41,202 nucleotides of DNA, from contig CAZTGM010000008.1 in NCBI GenBank assembly GCA_964613235.1, positions 1-41,202 of the forward strand, given 5' to 3'. Positions 16,467 to 25,722 of the stretch are shown one piece after another. How positions within the stretch are numbered: position 1 is the stretch's first letter; every line of letters starts with the position of its first letter. The notes beneath the pieces were generated by a model that was not told the origin of the DNA, searched no databases, and saw nothing but the letters and a program-made list of their open reading frames with translations. Source of the DNA: J005 sp964613235. Its GTDB lineage: Bacteria; Pseudomonadota; Zetaproteobacteria; Mariprofundales; Mariprofundaceae. A program made the translations under genes and the position numbers.

Positions 16467-18896
16467 CTATTTGACGAACCATTCAAATTCATCTGCCGGA
16501 AAATCATCCACGGCAATAGCCTTCAGCATGGCCTCCCTGGCTGCAAGCAACAGGCGTTGCTGGGGTTCTTCCAGCATTCCGTCTGCAACCAGACGTGCAA
16601 GCCAGGCATCATAGCTTTCCGGCCCCTGCCAGCGCCCACCTTTCTCACGCAGCATCTTCTCAACAGGCTCCGCCTGCACAATCAAATCGCGCGCCAGACG
16701 CAAACGTCCGATCACATCATGTTCGTCTTCTCCACGATACATACCCTCCACAAGCCGTTCATGGGTCGGCGAATCCTGCAGCAGAATGTCTGCCACCTGT
16801 TTGGTCAAATGATCGGATGGAGGGCGAATACGCCGCCCCCAGGGCAATACCCATAACTGCATTTTCCATGCCACCGGGCGTAAGGGAAAGTTGCGAATAA
16901 TACCATGTATCGCCTCCTGCACCTGATACAGGCAATATTCACAGGACCATTGCACCAGCGGCCAATCATCCTCCGGCTGGCCATCATCCTCATAGCGTTT
17001 GAGTACGGCCGAGCACATATACAGATGCGCCAGCACATCGGCAAAACGGCCGGACAAAAACTCCTTGCGTTTTAATGTGCCACCCAGCACCAGCAGGGTC
17101 ATATCAGACATGGCACCAAGTCCGGCACTGAAGCGGGACAACTGGCGATAATATCTCGCCGTCTTGCCGGTGACAGGCGTCGGCGCCAGCCATCCGTGGC
17201 TGATACTGTAGGCAAAACTGCGCCCGATATTGCTCAGGGTATAAGCCAGATGCTGCAACAGCAGCGCATCAAATGCTGGCAACCCCTCCTCTTCCGGCAA
17301 TGTCACGGCCTCCATTTCGGATAACAAATAGGGATGGCAACGCACCGAACCCTGGCCGAAGATCATGAAACTGCGTGTCAGGATGTTGGCTCCTTCCACG
17401 GTGATAGCCACCGGAATCGACTGATAGGTACGGCCAAGATAATTGGACGGCCCCATGCAAATGCCGCGACCACCATGAACATCCATGGCATCATTGATGA
17501 CCTGACGCATACCTTCGGTCAGATAGCGCTTGGCCATGGCCGTCACGATGGCCGGTCGCTCTCCCGCATCAAGCGCACTGGTCGTCAGCCGTGCCGTTGC
17601 ATCCATGAGATACGTCATGCCCCCAATGCGCGCCAATGCCTCCTGCACACCTTCAAAGCGCCCTACCGGCGTGTGGAACTGCTTGCGCAGACGCGTATAA
17701 AGCCCGCAACTTTCCGCCGCCAGCTTGCCTGATGCCACGCTTAATGAAGGTAAGGAAATGCCGCGCCCGACCGACAGACGCTCAATCAGCATGCGCCAGC
17801 CCTGACCGATCATTTTCTGCCCGCCGATGATCCAGTCCAGCGGAATGAACACATCATATCCGGCATTCGGTCCGTTCATAAAGGCGATATTCAGTGGATC
17901 GTGTCGCCGGCCAATAACGACACCCGGCGTATCCACCGGAATCAGTGCACAGGTAATACCCAGCGATTCTTTCTCGCCCAACAAATGATCGGGATCGTAC
18001 ACCTTGAATGCCAGGCCCAGTACCGTAGCCACTGGTCCCAACGTAATATAACGCTTGTGCCAGTTCAGACGTAATCCCAGTGTCGGTTTGCCATCAAATT
18101 CCTGCTCACAGACAATGCCGTGATCGGTCATGCCTCCGGCATCGGAACCGGCCTCCGGTGCAGTCAGCGCAAAACAGGGAACCTCCTCTCCTCTGGCCAG
18201 CCGCGGCAGGTAATAATCTTTTTGTGCTTCGGTACCATAGGCCAGCAGCAATTCGGCAGGCCCCAAAGAATTCGGCACCATGACCGTTACGGCCGTCGCA
18301 CCGCTGCGACTGGCAATCTTCTGCAGTACACGCGAGTGGGCATAGGCGGAAAATGCCAAGCCGCCATAAGATTCGGGAATAATCATGCCGAAAAAACGGT
18401 GTTCCTTAATAAATTGCCAGACCGGGGCAGGCAAATCACGCAATTGATGATGGATCTGCCAGTCATCGAGCATGTCGCATAACTGCTCTACCGGCCCGTC
18501 GATAAACGCCTGCTCTGCTTCCGTTAACGACGGCACAGCAATGGATCGCAATTTCTGCCAATCCGGTTCGCCGCGCATCAATTCCGCTTCCCACCAGATG
18601 CTGCCTGCCTGCAGTGCTGTCCGTTCGGTGTCGGAAATGGGCGGCATCGCCTGACGGATATAACGAAACAACGGCCGACTGATCCAGCGCATGCGCCAGT
18701 CACGTATCTGAAAAGCAGCAACCCCGACAACTTCCAGCAACAGTAGCAATACGCCGAGCCATCCCGGCAAACCGACAACCATCAGAAGCAGGACCGCGAT
18801 AGCCAGCACACCAGCCCAAGAAAGTAACGACAAACGCACACGCGCCAGTAACAGGGAACATCCAAGCAACAACCCAATCAGTACGATCCAGAACAT
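16467..18896 (-). CDS. fadE: FadE-type acyl-CoA dehydrogenase
   Basis: The 809-residue protein matches the large FadE type (E. coli FadE is 814 residues) rather than the 380-residue soluble enzymes. The N-terminus has two or three hydrophobic helices (residues 1-65) that tie it to the inner membrane. The dehydrogenase core runs from about residue 140 to 540, with FFGMIIPESYGGLAFSAYAHS, CFALTAPEAGSDAGGM, DVHGGRGICMGPSNYLGR and VAITVEGANILTRS. A C-terminal DUF1974-like part of about 270 residues follows. It catalyses the first step of fatty-acid beta-oxidation, making trans-2-enoyl-CoA. It lies downstream of fadL on the same strand, separated by a terminator, so it probably has its own promoter. 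No FadR-like site was identified. Confidence 0.95.
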   Translation of the reverse strand: MFWIVLIGLLLGCSLLLARVRLSLLSWAGVLAIAVLLLMVVGLPGWLGVLLLLLEVVGVAAFQIRDWRMRWISRPLFRYIRQAMPPISDTERTALQAGSIWWEAELMRGEPDWQKLRSIAVPSLTEAEQAFIDGPVEQLCDMLDDWQIHHQLRDLPAPVWQFIKEHRFFGMIIPESYGGLAFSAYAHSRVLQKIASRSGATAVTVMVPNSLGPAELLLAYGTEAQKDYYLPRLARGEEVPCFALTAPEAGSDAGGMTDHGIVCEQEFDGKPTLGLRLNWHKRYITLGPVATVLGLAFKVYDPDHLLGEKESLGITCALIPVDTPGVVIGRRHDPLNIAFMNGPNAGYDVFIPLDWIIGGQKMIGQGWRMLIERLSVGRGISLPSLSVASGKLAAESCGLYTRLRKQFHTPVGRFEGVQEALARIGGMTYLMDATARLTTSALDAGERPAIVTAMAKRYLTEGMRQVINDAMDVHGGRGICMGPSNYLGRTYQSIPVAITVEGANILTRSFMIFGQGSVRCHPYLLSEMEAVTLPEEEGLPAFDALLLQHLAYTLSNIGRSFAYSISHGWLAPTPVTGKTARYYRQLSRFSAGLGAMSDMTLLVLGGTLKRKEFLSGRFADVLAHLYMCSAVLKRYEDDGQPEDDWPLVQWSCEYCLYQVQEAIHGIIRNFPLRPVAWKMQLWVLPWGRRIRPPSDHLTKQVADILLQDSPTHERLVEGMYRGEDEHDVIGRLRLARDLIVQAEPVEKMLREKGGRWQGPESYDAWLARLVADGMLEEPQQRLLLAAREAMLKAIAVDDFPADEFEWFVK

Positions 18897-18984
18897 GAGC
18901 TACCTCCAGGGGTCGGGCCAATATCATCAACGACCAACAGTAAACATCTGTCTCACAGTGTATGCCAATGCTTTCAAAAACAAA

Positions 18985-19006
18985 AGAGGGCCCTGATGGG
19001 CCCTCT
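18985..19006 (-). terminator. intrinsic terminator after fadL
   Basis: A nine-pair stem AGAGGGCCC / GGGCCCTCT with loop of four is followed on the minus strand by TTTGTTTTTG. It lies 23 bases past the fadL stop, so it should end the fadL transcript before fadE. The flanking bases make it partly bidirectional, but no plus-strand gene ends here. Confidence 0.88.
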
Positions 19007-19028
19007 TTCTTCAAACAGTTTTTTGCCT

Positions 19029-20282
19029 TTAAAAATGGTGTGTCAATGAAGCTGCAAGAACATGCGCATCAGCTTTATAGGTACCATTATAAAATACTGC
19101 TGCAGATGCAGTTTGCGTACGATCCGAAAGCAACACATAGCTGTAGGCCAGATCCAGTGTGGTTTTGTCGTTAAAGTCATAGCCATAACCAATATTGAAC
19201 AGCTGGCGATCATTACCCGGGATACGCGGTGTTAAATAACGATCTTCAATCGGCGTCGGATCGAACACATAGCCCAGTCTCAGTCGCATATCATCATTAA
19301 TCTTCCATTCGACACCCGCGCGAAACGCTACTGTGGCATTCCAGTTACTCACAGATGTCAGCGTTCCTGCCGCACCCAGAGCTGGCTGGACAATGACCAG
19401 GCGATCATAAGTCGTCCAGTTTACCCAGTCGATATCGGCACTGAGTAACAGGTTCTGATCAACCTGATAAGAGACACCGAAGTTAAACATGTCCGGAAAG
19501 GTGATCGAAGTACTTCCTGATGTCGAAAAGCCTGGGGGCAATGCTGCTGCGGCAGAACCCAACGGATATAATCCGGTACCAGACAGATCGGTTTTGACCT
19601 GGCTGCGATAACTGGCACCAATACCAAGGGGGCCATTCCTGTACATGACAGCGACATTACCGCCCCAACCATCACCATTGCCACCAAAGCGAAGGAACGG
19701 ACTGTCCAGGTCAGCATTAAAGACATTATAATAGGTCAGTCCCACGGCAATTGAAAAATTCTCGTTCACCTTGACAGCCATAGATGGATTCACATTGACC
19801 ATTTCAATGCGCGAAAAGGTGACTGTAGCCGGCCCCAGCGCAGGAATCACTGCTGCCACTGCCGTTGTGCTAAATGGCGCACCGGAACCTCTCCAGTCCG
19901 TGGACAAACCGAACGGCGTATTAATGGCCAGGCTAAACGCCAGCGCCGAATCCGGCGTGTTATAAACCAGATAACCATGAGGTGTGAAAAACGTATCTTT
20001 TTTCGCCTTATAGGTGCGTCCTGCAGGGCCGCCGATACCGACCGTATCGGTATATTCGTTATTCGGCACGATGACATCCAGATTTAGCGTGCCGGAAATG
20101 CCTTCCTGAAAGGCAATGCCTGCCGGATTAAACCATGCTGCACTCGGATCATCGGCCACACCGGTAAACGCGCCACCCATACCCTGGGCCCTGGCACCCT
20201 GTTCACCGATAAAAAAACCACCGGCCTGCGCACTGCTCATGGCGACAAAGAACGCAGCCAAGAAAACAAATATCTTTTTCAT
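19029..20282 (-). CDS. fadL: FadL/OmpP1/TodX-family outer-membrane transport protein
   Basis: The 417-residue protein has a Sec signal peptide ending SSAQA, then the family hallmark GGFFIGEQGARAQGMGGAFTGVADDPSAAWFNPAG, which corresponds to the N-terminal hatch with its NPA turn. The rest alternates in beta-barrel fashion (LRLGYVFDPTPIEDRY, TLDLAYSYVLLSD) and the last residue is Phe, the usual outer-membrane assembly signal. The family imports long-chain fatty acids or aromatic hydrocarbons. The neighbouring fadE supports fatty acids. The start has a strong GGAGGAG 8 bases upstream. A terminator follows. Confidence 0.93.
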   Translation of the reverse strand: MKKIFVFLAAFFVAMSSAQAGGFFIGEQGARAQGMGGAFTGVADDPSAAWFNPAGIAFQEGISGTLNLDVIVPNNEYTDTVGIGGPAGRTYKAKKDTFFTPHGYLVYNTPDSALAFSLAINTPFGLSTDWRGSGAPFSTTAVAAVIPALGPATVTFSRIEMVNVNPSMAVKVNENFSIAVGLTYYNVFNADLDSPFLRFGGNGDGWGGNVAVMYRNGPLGIGASYRSQVKTDLSGTGLYPLGSAAAALPPGFSTSGSTSITFPDMFNFGVSYQVDQNLLLSADIDWVNWTTYDRLVIVQPALGAAGTLTSVSNWNATVAFRAGVEWKINDDMRLRLGYVFDPTPIEDRYLTPRIPGNDRQLFNIGYGYDFNDKTTLDLAYSYVLLSDRTQTASAAVFYNGTYKADAHVLAASLTHHF

Positions 20283-20362
20283 ATTGCCATCTCCTCCGTT
20301 AAATCGTGCAGAAAAGCCGACACGACCATTCCGCTCCTCACGGCATGGAGATTAGACGATAA

Positions 20363-21781
20363 TCACCATTTCAGCAACCAATGCACGATGCGTTTGACCT
20401 TGGGCGAAAAAAGTGTATCCGCATAAAAACTTCCTGCAACGCGTTTTCCGGCCTCACCGAGCGTCGGGTACGGCGCAATCAGGCCTGCCATAGCGCTGAT
20501 CTTCATTTTCTGACTCACGGCCAAAATCCAGGGCTGAATCAGCTCACCGGCGTGCAAGCCCACAATCGTAGCCCCCAGCACACGCCCCCTGTGTCCGACA
20601 ATCACCTTGATCCTGCCTTCCGTTCTGCGCTCGGCCTGGGCACGATCATTTTCCGTCATCTCCCAACGCAACACACGCACGGCCATACCCTTATTTTCAG
20701 CCTGTTTCTGAGTCAATCCGACATGCGCCAGTTCAGGATCGGTATACGTTACCCAGGGCACGGCTGAATAATCCACTTTTGCCGGTAAGCGGAACAACAT
20801 ATTGCGAATGACGATGCCTGCCTGATAAGCCGCCATATGCGTAAACTGATAAGGCCCTGCCACATCACCGATGGCAAACACACGGCGATTACTCGTACGC
20901 AGTCTGGCATCCACGCGCACACCACGCGGCGAATAGTCGATGCCTGCCGCCTCCAGATTCAGGTCTTCAACATTGGCCCTGCGCCCTGTCGCAATCAGCA
21001 CATGCGAACCATATGCGCATTGCTCGCCTTCGTCCGTTTCGCAATACACAGCAATGCCATCGGGTGTTTTCTCAAAATGAAGATTGCGTCCGCCTTCATA
21101 AAACGTTACACCTTCCTTGCGCATGCGTTCAATAACCACGGCCGCCATCTCAGCATCATCCTTAACCAGCAGGCGCGCCATTTCCATAACCGTGACCTCA
21201 GCTCCCAGACGGCGATGCGCCTGTGCCAATTCCATGCCGATCGGTCCGCCACCAATAACGATCAGGTGCCGGATCATCTCACTTTGTCTGAAAATATTCT
21301 CGTTGGTCAAATAGTCGATCTCATCCAGCCCCTCGATCGGCGGCACAAACGGCGAGGATCCGGTCGCCAGCACAAAGTATCTGGCACGAATACGCTGATC
21401 ACCTGCGCGTAATGTTTTAGCATCCTCAAATGTACCGGCAGCGCGCACCACGGTCACACCCAGTTGCTCAAAACGCTGCTGCGAATCGTTCGGTGCAATC
21501 GCCGCGATCACATCCTGCACATGCGCATGCACCTGCTGCCAGTCCGTACACAAGGAATCCGCATGCACGCCAAAGTTTGCGGCATCCCTGACCGCCTGTG
21601 CCTTTTCTGCGGCCGCAATCAAGGCTTTCGACGGCACACAGCCAGTATTCAGGCAGTCCCCCCCCATCTCTCCCTTTTCCACCAGCACCACGCGCGCGCC
21701 CATCTGGGCAGCCACGGCCGCCACGGTCAAACCGCCGGAGCCGGCCCCAATCACGCAGATATCCGTCTTGATCTGTTGCAT
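20363..21781 (-). CDS. FAD-dependent pyridine nucleotide-disulfide oxidoreductase (mercuric-reductase/lipoamide-dehydrogenase-like)
   Basis: The 472-residue flavoprotein has an N-terminal FAD Rossmann motif VIGAGSGGLTVA and the redox-active pair CLNTGC (about residues 43-48). It also has the NAD(P)H motif VIGGGPIGMELAQAHRRLG and the second FAD motif RVFAIGDVAGPYQFTH. True lipoamide and glutathione reductases end with HPTxxE. Here that position reads YPTLGEAGKR, so the catalytic His is missing and neither lipoamide nor glutathione is a safe substrate. MerA-like N-terminal heavy-metal domains and the C-terminal Cys pair are also absent. It lies 13 bases after a TVP38/TMEM64 gene, a partner to which such oxidoreductases are fused in some proteobacteria, which suggests a membrane-linked redox role. 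The true substrate is unknown. Confidence 0.9.
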   Translation of the reverse strand: MQQIKTDICVIGAGSGGLTVAAVAAQMGARVVLVEKGEMGGDCLNTGCVPSKALIAAAEKAQAVRDAANFGVHADSLCTDWQQVHAHVQDVIAAIAPNDSQQRFEQLGVTVVRAAGTFEDAKTLRAGDQRIRARYFVLATGSSPFVPPIEGLDEIDYLTNENIFRQSEMIRHLIVIGGGPIGMELAQAHRRLGAEVTVMEMARLLVKDDAEMAAVVIERMRKEGVTFYEGGRNLHFEKTPDGIAVYCETDEGEQCAYGSHVLIATGRRANVEDLNLEAAGIDYSPRGVRVDARLRTSNRRVFAIGDVAGPYQFTHMAAYQAGIVIRNMLFRLPAKVDYSAVPWVTYTDPELAHVGLTQKQAENKGMAVRVLRWEMTENDRAQAERRTEGRIKVIVGHRGRVLGATIVGLHAGELIQPWILAVSQKMKISAMAGLIAPYPTLGEAGKRVAGSFYADTLFSPKVKRIVHWLLKW

Positions 21782-21794
21782 ATCAATCCACCAT

Positions 21795-22481
21795 TTACCG
21801 CCCGTACAATCGCTTATAAAACACCGGCAATAAAGCCAGCAAAGCCAGTCCGGCCAGCGCCGCGATAACCTGCGGCGTCATTACACCTGCCATACTGATT
21901 GCCTCTCCCTGCTCCAGCACACTGCCAAGTCCTGCGCCGGCCAATGCATAGATAAAGGTCGCCGGCATAATGCCCAGCCATGTTGCCAGTACATACACCC
22001 GCAAGGACACACCAAGAAAGGCCGGCACCAGATTCACCACAAAAAACGGAAAAACAGGAATCAGCCGCAACACCAGCAGATAATTGAAAGCATCCTGTTC
22101 AAAACCGCGACGCATGGCCTCCATCTTCGGACCAGCCTTCTGCAGCAACCAGTCACCCAGCGAGGTTTTGGCCGCCAGAAACACCAATGTGGCTCCAATC
22201 GTCGCCCCGATCACGGCATAGATTCCGCCGGCTACGGCACCAAACAAAAAACCTCCGCTCAGCGTCATCACCAGACCGCCCGGCAGGGAAAAAGCCACAA
22301 CCAGAATATAGATGGCGATATAGACCAGTGCTGCCTGCCAGGATGAAGCCGCCACCCGATCCAGCAGCATCTGCCGATGTGCCGCCAGAGCGTCCAGACT
22401 GAGAAAGCGGGCAACATCGAAATACATCAACAGGGCAAATCCGAGCACCAGTACCAACAGGGGAATAAAACGTCGATTCAT
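21795..22481 (-). CDS. TVP38/TMEM64 (SNARE-associated/DedA-like) membrane protein
   Basis: The 228-residue protein has about five hydrophobic segments and the family's central motif FSLPGGLVMTLSGGFLFGAVAGGIYAV, then RLIPVFPFFVVNLVPAFLGVSLRVYVLATWLGIMPATFIYA. This is the VTT-domain signature of DedA/TVP38 proteins, many of which are thought to move phospholipids or support membrane homeostasis. The start is two bases after the restored stop of the upstream periplasmic gene (TAA-TC-ATG), and the oxidoreductase follows 13 bases later, so the three form one transcription unit. Confidence 0.92.
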   Translation of the reverse strand: MNRRFIPLLVLVLGFALLMYFDVARFLSLDALAAHRQMLLDRVAASSWQAALVYIAIYILVVAFSLPGGLVMTLSGGFLFGAVAGGIYAVIGATIGATLVFLAAKTSLGDWLLQKAGPKMEAMRRGFEQDAFNYLLVLRLIPVFPFFVVNLVPAFLGVSLRVYVLATWLGIMPATFIYALAGAGLGSVLEQGEAISMAGVMTPQVIAALAGLALLALLPVFYKRLYGR

Positions 22482-22483
22482 GA

Positions 22484-22947
22484 TTACTCCCTGACAATCA
22501 ACGTATAATCCGGTGTCGGATTCAGCGGACAGGAATAACGGTATTCGCCCCCACGCAATTCAATTTCATAGTCCTTATGCATGCCGGTGAGAATACCGCC
22601 ACCAGAAACCGATGGCAGTGTCAGCCGGAACAGTCCGGTGCCGCGCAGCCAGAAGCCCAGCGGATAGGGAACTTTTTATTATGCACCCGGAACACATAGC
22701 GGCCCGGCTTCAGCATCAATACCGTTGCTTCCTGCAATCGTGATTCGGCCGTTTGTGCATTAATCCGTTCACAATCGCTGGCCGAACGTGCTAAAAAGCG
22801 CCAATCTTTTCCTTCCGTCTCGACAAACTGGCAGGGCGTCTGCGTCAACGTGATGAGCTGCGCATCCGCCGCAGCAACAGCCGGCAGCGAAAGCATAACC
22901 AATAACAATAATATCCATTGCAAGCATGTATGAAGGCCTTTCATCAT
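22484..22947 (-). CDS. secreted cupredoxin-like protein of unknown function, interrupted by a single-base frameshift
   Basis: The start is one of three tandem ATGs (22950, 22947, 22944) after AAGGAG; 22947 has the best spacing. A signal peptide (LLLLVMLSLPAVAAADAQ) leads to a reading frame that stops at 22621 after an odd tail. At a run of five A (plus-strand T 22673-22677) the next frame continues naturally, and one added A restores a 154-residue protein ending CPLNPTPDYTLIVRE at TAA 22484-22486. The downstream part (KPGRYVFRVHNKK before the shift; LRGGEYRYSCPLNPTPDY after) looks like a small beta-sandwich, perhaps cupredoxin-like. The restored stop fits exactly against the TVP38 start, so the second frame was part of the gene. 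The cause may be a recent mutation, a sequence error or programmed slippage. Confidence 0.72.
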
Positions 22948-23013
22948 CATCGATCTCCTTGCCCGGGTGGTCGCATCTTCGATCATGAACTTACACGGGC
23001 TGAGCAAGAAAAA

Positions 23014-23033
23014 AGGCGGCCCTGCGGCCGCCT
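23014..23033 (-). terminator. intrinsic terminator after peroxiredoxin
   Basis: The stem AGGCGGCC / GGCCGCCT with loop of four is followed on the minus strand by TTTTTC. It lies 27 bases after the peroxiredoxin stop and separates that gene from the periplasmic gene downstream. Confidence 0.9.
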
Positions 23034-23060
23034 CTGCTCATAGCAATCACAATATACGCA

Positions 23061-23663
23061 TCAAAGCTCTTCGGCGTGACTGGCCAGATAGCTGGCAACG
23101 CCCTCCGCATCCGGCTTCATGCCTTCCTTGCCTTTGTTCCAGCCTGCCGGACAAACCTCGCCATGCTCCTCGTGGAACTGCAAGGCATCAATCATACGCA
23201 ACATTTCATCGATATTGCGACCCAGTGGCAAATCATTGACCACCTGATGGCGCACCACACCATCCTTGTCGATGAGGTACGAACCGCGGAAAGCCACGCC
23301 GGCATCGGCAAATTCCACATCATACGCCTGACAAATTTCATGTTTCACATCGGCCACCAGCGGATAAGCAACGGAACCGATACCACCCTCATTCACCGGC
23401 GTATTACGCCATGCTGCATGGGTAAACTGGGAATCGATCGAACAACCGATGACCTGCACGCCACGCGATTCAAATTCCTTGATACGGTGATCAAAAGCAA
23501 TCAGTTCACTCGGACATACGAAGGTAAAATCCAGCGGATAGAAAAACAGTACCCGATACTGTCCATCATAATCCGACAGGGAAAAATTCTCATTGATGGA
23601 ACCATCCGCCATCACTGCTGCCGCGGTAAAGTCCGGGGCCTTCTTTCCAACCAATACGCTCAT
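23061..23663 (-). CDS. typical 2-Cys peroxiredoxin (AhpC/Prx1 type)
   Basis: The 200-residue thiol peroxidase has the peroxidatic Cys50 in YPLDFTFVCPSE and the resolving cysteine near residue 171 in GEVCPAGWNKG, so it should form the two-Cys intersubunit disulfide and decamers typical of this group. GGIGSVAYPLVADV and the long C-terminus match Prx1-like enzymes that reduce hydrogen peroxide, organic peroxides and peroxynitrite. The start follows GAGGAG. No AhpF reductase is adjacent, so thioredoxin or another donor must recycle it. The gene is divergent from typA and ends at a strong terminator. An OxyR-type site was not recognised in the 195-base divergent region. Confidence 0.96.
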   Translation of the reverse strand: MSVLVGKKAPDFTAAAVMADGSINENFSLSDYDGQYRVLFFYPLDFTFVCPSELIAFDHRIKEFESRGVQVIGCSIDSQFTHAAWRNTPVNEGGIGSVAYPLVADVKHEICQAYDVEFADAGVAFRGSYLIDKDGVVRHQVVNDLPLGRNIDEMLRMIDALQFHEEHGEVCPAGWNKGKEGMKPDAEGVASYLASHAEEL

Positions 23664-23734
23664 TGAAATCTCCTCTTCAACGCAAATAGTTGTTGAATAC
23701 TAGCAGACGCTTTGCCGCTGGCTACCCTAAACAG

Positions 23735-23752
23735 GTCATGGTTTTTTATGAC
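23735..23752. repeat. inverted repeat in the peroxiredoxin-typA divergent region
   Basis: GTCAT and ATGAC flank an 8-base GGTTTTTT centre. The element lies about midway in the 195-base region between the divergent peroxiredoxin and typA starts, where promoters for both genes must lie. It could be a regulator site or chance; short and unproven. Confidence 0.2.
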
Positions 23753-23858
23753 AGCCGCACAAATACGACATGCCTGCAAACATTAAACATATCTTAACTT
23801 TCATTGCCGCCATTGGCTGATACCATGCGCCAACTTTTTTTATGAGGTTATCACTATT

Positions 23859-25670
23859 ATGTCGCGCAAATTACGCAATATCGCCATCATCGCTCATGTG
23901 GATCATGGTAAAACCACGCTGGTCGATGAACTTCTCAAACAGTCCGGGACCTTCGATGCGCGGCAGGAAGTGGAAACACGGATGATGGACTCCAATGATC
24001 TGGAGCGCGAACGCGGCATCACGATTCTGGCCAAGAACACTTCCATTCAATATGGCGATACGACGATCAACATCGTAGATACCCCCGGCCATGCCGATTT
24101 TGGCGGCGAAGTGGAACGCATCCTGAACATGGTCGATGGCGTATTGCTGCTTGTCGATGCACGCGAGGGTCCGATGCCACAGACAAAGTTTGTGACCTCC
24201 AAAGCGCTGTCGCTGGGCCTCAAGCCCATCGTTGTCGTCAACAAAATTGATCGCGAAGGCTCCGATCCTGATGCCGTTGTCGATGCCACCTTCGACCTGT
24301 TTGCCTCACTGGGCGCAACCGATGATCAGCTGGATTTTCCGGTCGTCTATGCCTCGGCCAAACTAGGCTATGCCAAGCTCGACCTGGCTGAAGACTCGGA
24401 TAATCTGGGTTGCCTGTTCGATACCATCCTTGAGCATATCGCGTCGCCGGAAGGCGATGCCGATGCCCCGTTACAATTACTGGCCACGACATTGGACTGG
24501 GATGACTACATCGGCCGTATCGTCATCGGTCGCATTGCCAACGGACGCCTGCGCGTCGGCCAGGATGTTGCCGTTGTACATGCCGACAGCTCCACGGAAA
24601 ACTTCCGCATTACGCGTCTGCTTGGCTTTCACGGCCTGAATCGCGTGGAAATCGAAACGGCGGAAGCCGGTGATATCGTTGCCGTCGCCGGTATCGAACA
24701 CATTAATATTGGTGAAACGATTGCCGATCGTGACAATCCGCTCGCCCTGCCGGTCATCCATGTCGATGAACCGACGCTGACCATGGAACTGCATGTGAAC
24801 AACTCCCCACTGGCCGGTACGGAAGGCAAGTTCATCACCACTCGCCAGATTCGCGACCGCCTGATGAAGGAAATCCGCACCAATGTGGCCATGAAGGTGG
24901 AAGAAACTGATTCGGCCGATATCTACAAGGTATCCGGTCGCGGCGAATTGCATATCGGCATTCTGCTGGAGAACATGCGCCGCGAAGGCTTTGAAATGGC
25001 CGTCTCCCGCCCTTCGGTTATCGTGCGTGAAATCGACGGCATCAAACAGGAACCCTATGAACATGTCACCGTGGATGTCGATGCCGAGTTTCAGGGTACC
25101 GTTATCGAAAAGCTGGGTAAACGCGGTGCGGAAATGACGCATATGCAATCCAATCCGGATGGCACGACACGTATCGAATTCATGTGCCCGACGCGCGGCC
25201 TGATTGGCTATACCTCGGAATTCCTCACCGATACCAAGGGGACCGGCGTATTACACCATATCTTTCACAGCTATGGCCCCTACATCGGTGCGCTTCCGGG
25301 ACGCACAAACGGTGTACTGATCTCCATGGTGGATGGTGAATCCGTCGCCTTTGCCCTGTGGAAGTTACAGGAACGCGGTAAGATGTTTATTGGTGCCAAT
25401 GAAAAAGTCTATGAAGGCATGATCATCGGCATTCACAGCCGCGACTCCGATCTCGTCGTCAACCCGATCAAGGGTAAGAAACTGACCAATGTACGTGCTT
25501 CCGGCAAGGATGATGCCATTGACCTGGTGCCACCCATCCAGCTTACGCTGGAGCGTGCCATCGAATTCATTGCTGATGACGAACTGGTGGAAATCACGCC
25601 GAAATCCATCCGACTGCGCAAGCGCCTGCTCAAGGAACACGAACGTAAACGGGCTTCTCGGCCGGCCTGA
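23859..25670 (+). CDS. typA: ribosome-associated GTPase TypA/BipA
   Basis: The 603-residue translation-factor GTPase has G1 AHVDHGKTTL, the switch region with RERGITILAKN, G3 DTPGHADFGG and G4 NKIDREG. An EF-G-like domain II, domain III/V elements (GRGELHIGILLENMRREGFEM) and the TypA-specific C-terminal domain with TNVRASGKDDAIDLVPP follow. TypA binds the ribosome in place of EF-G and supports growth under cold and other stress. Length is close to E. coli TypA (607). It stands alone, divergent from the peroxiredoxin, and ends at a hairpin shared with the convergent translation operon. Confidence 0.98.
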   Translation: MSRKLRNIAIIAHVDHGKTTLVDELLKQSGTFDARQEVETRMMDSNDLERERGITILAKNTSIQYGDTTINIVDTPGHADFGGEVERILNMVDGVLLLVDAREGPMPQTKFVTSKALSLGLKPIVVVNKIDREGSDPDAVVDATFDLFASLGATDDQLDFPVVYASAKLGYAKLDLAEDSDNLGCLFDTILEHIASPEGDADAPLQLLATTLDWDDYIGRIVIGRIANGRLRVGQDVAVVHADSSTENFRITRLLGFHGLNRVEIETAEAGDIVAVAGIEHINIGETIADRDNPLALPVIHVDEPTLTMELHVNNSPLAGTEGKFITTRQIRDRLMKEIRTNVAMKVEETDSADIYKVSGRGELHIGILLENMRREGFEMAVSRPSVIVREIDGIKQEPYEHVTVDVDAEFQGTVIEKLGKRGAEMTHMQSNPDGTTRIEFMCPTRGLIGYTSEFLTDTKGTGVLHHIFHSYGPYIGALPGRTNGVLISMVDGESVAFALWKLQERGKMFIGANEKVYEGMIIGIHSRDSDLVVNPIKGKKLTNVRASGKDDAIDLVPPIQLTLERAIEFIADDELVEITPKSIRLRKRLLKEHERKRASRPA

Positions 25671-25705
25671 CGACAACGGGCGGCCTTCTCAGGCCGCCCA
25701 GTCGT
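25670..25705. terminator. bidirectional terminator between typA and the rimP-truB operon
   Basis: GGGCGGCC / GGCCGCCC form an eight-pair stem around TTCTCA, extended by ACGAC / GTCGT with a small internal bulge. It begins at the last base of the typA stop and lies 17 bases past the cyclophilin stop. The following T tracts are short on both sides, so efficiency is uncertain, but its place between convergent genes fits a shared terminator. Confidence 0.7.
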
Positions 25706-25722
25706 GTTTAATCAGCCACCAC

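Noticed and set aside
24477..25148. 223-codon minus-strand frame opposite typA
   Set aside because: It overlaps conserved TypA domains II and III and is rich in His and Phe from reversed codons.
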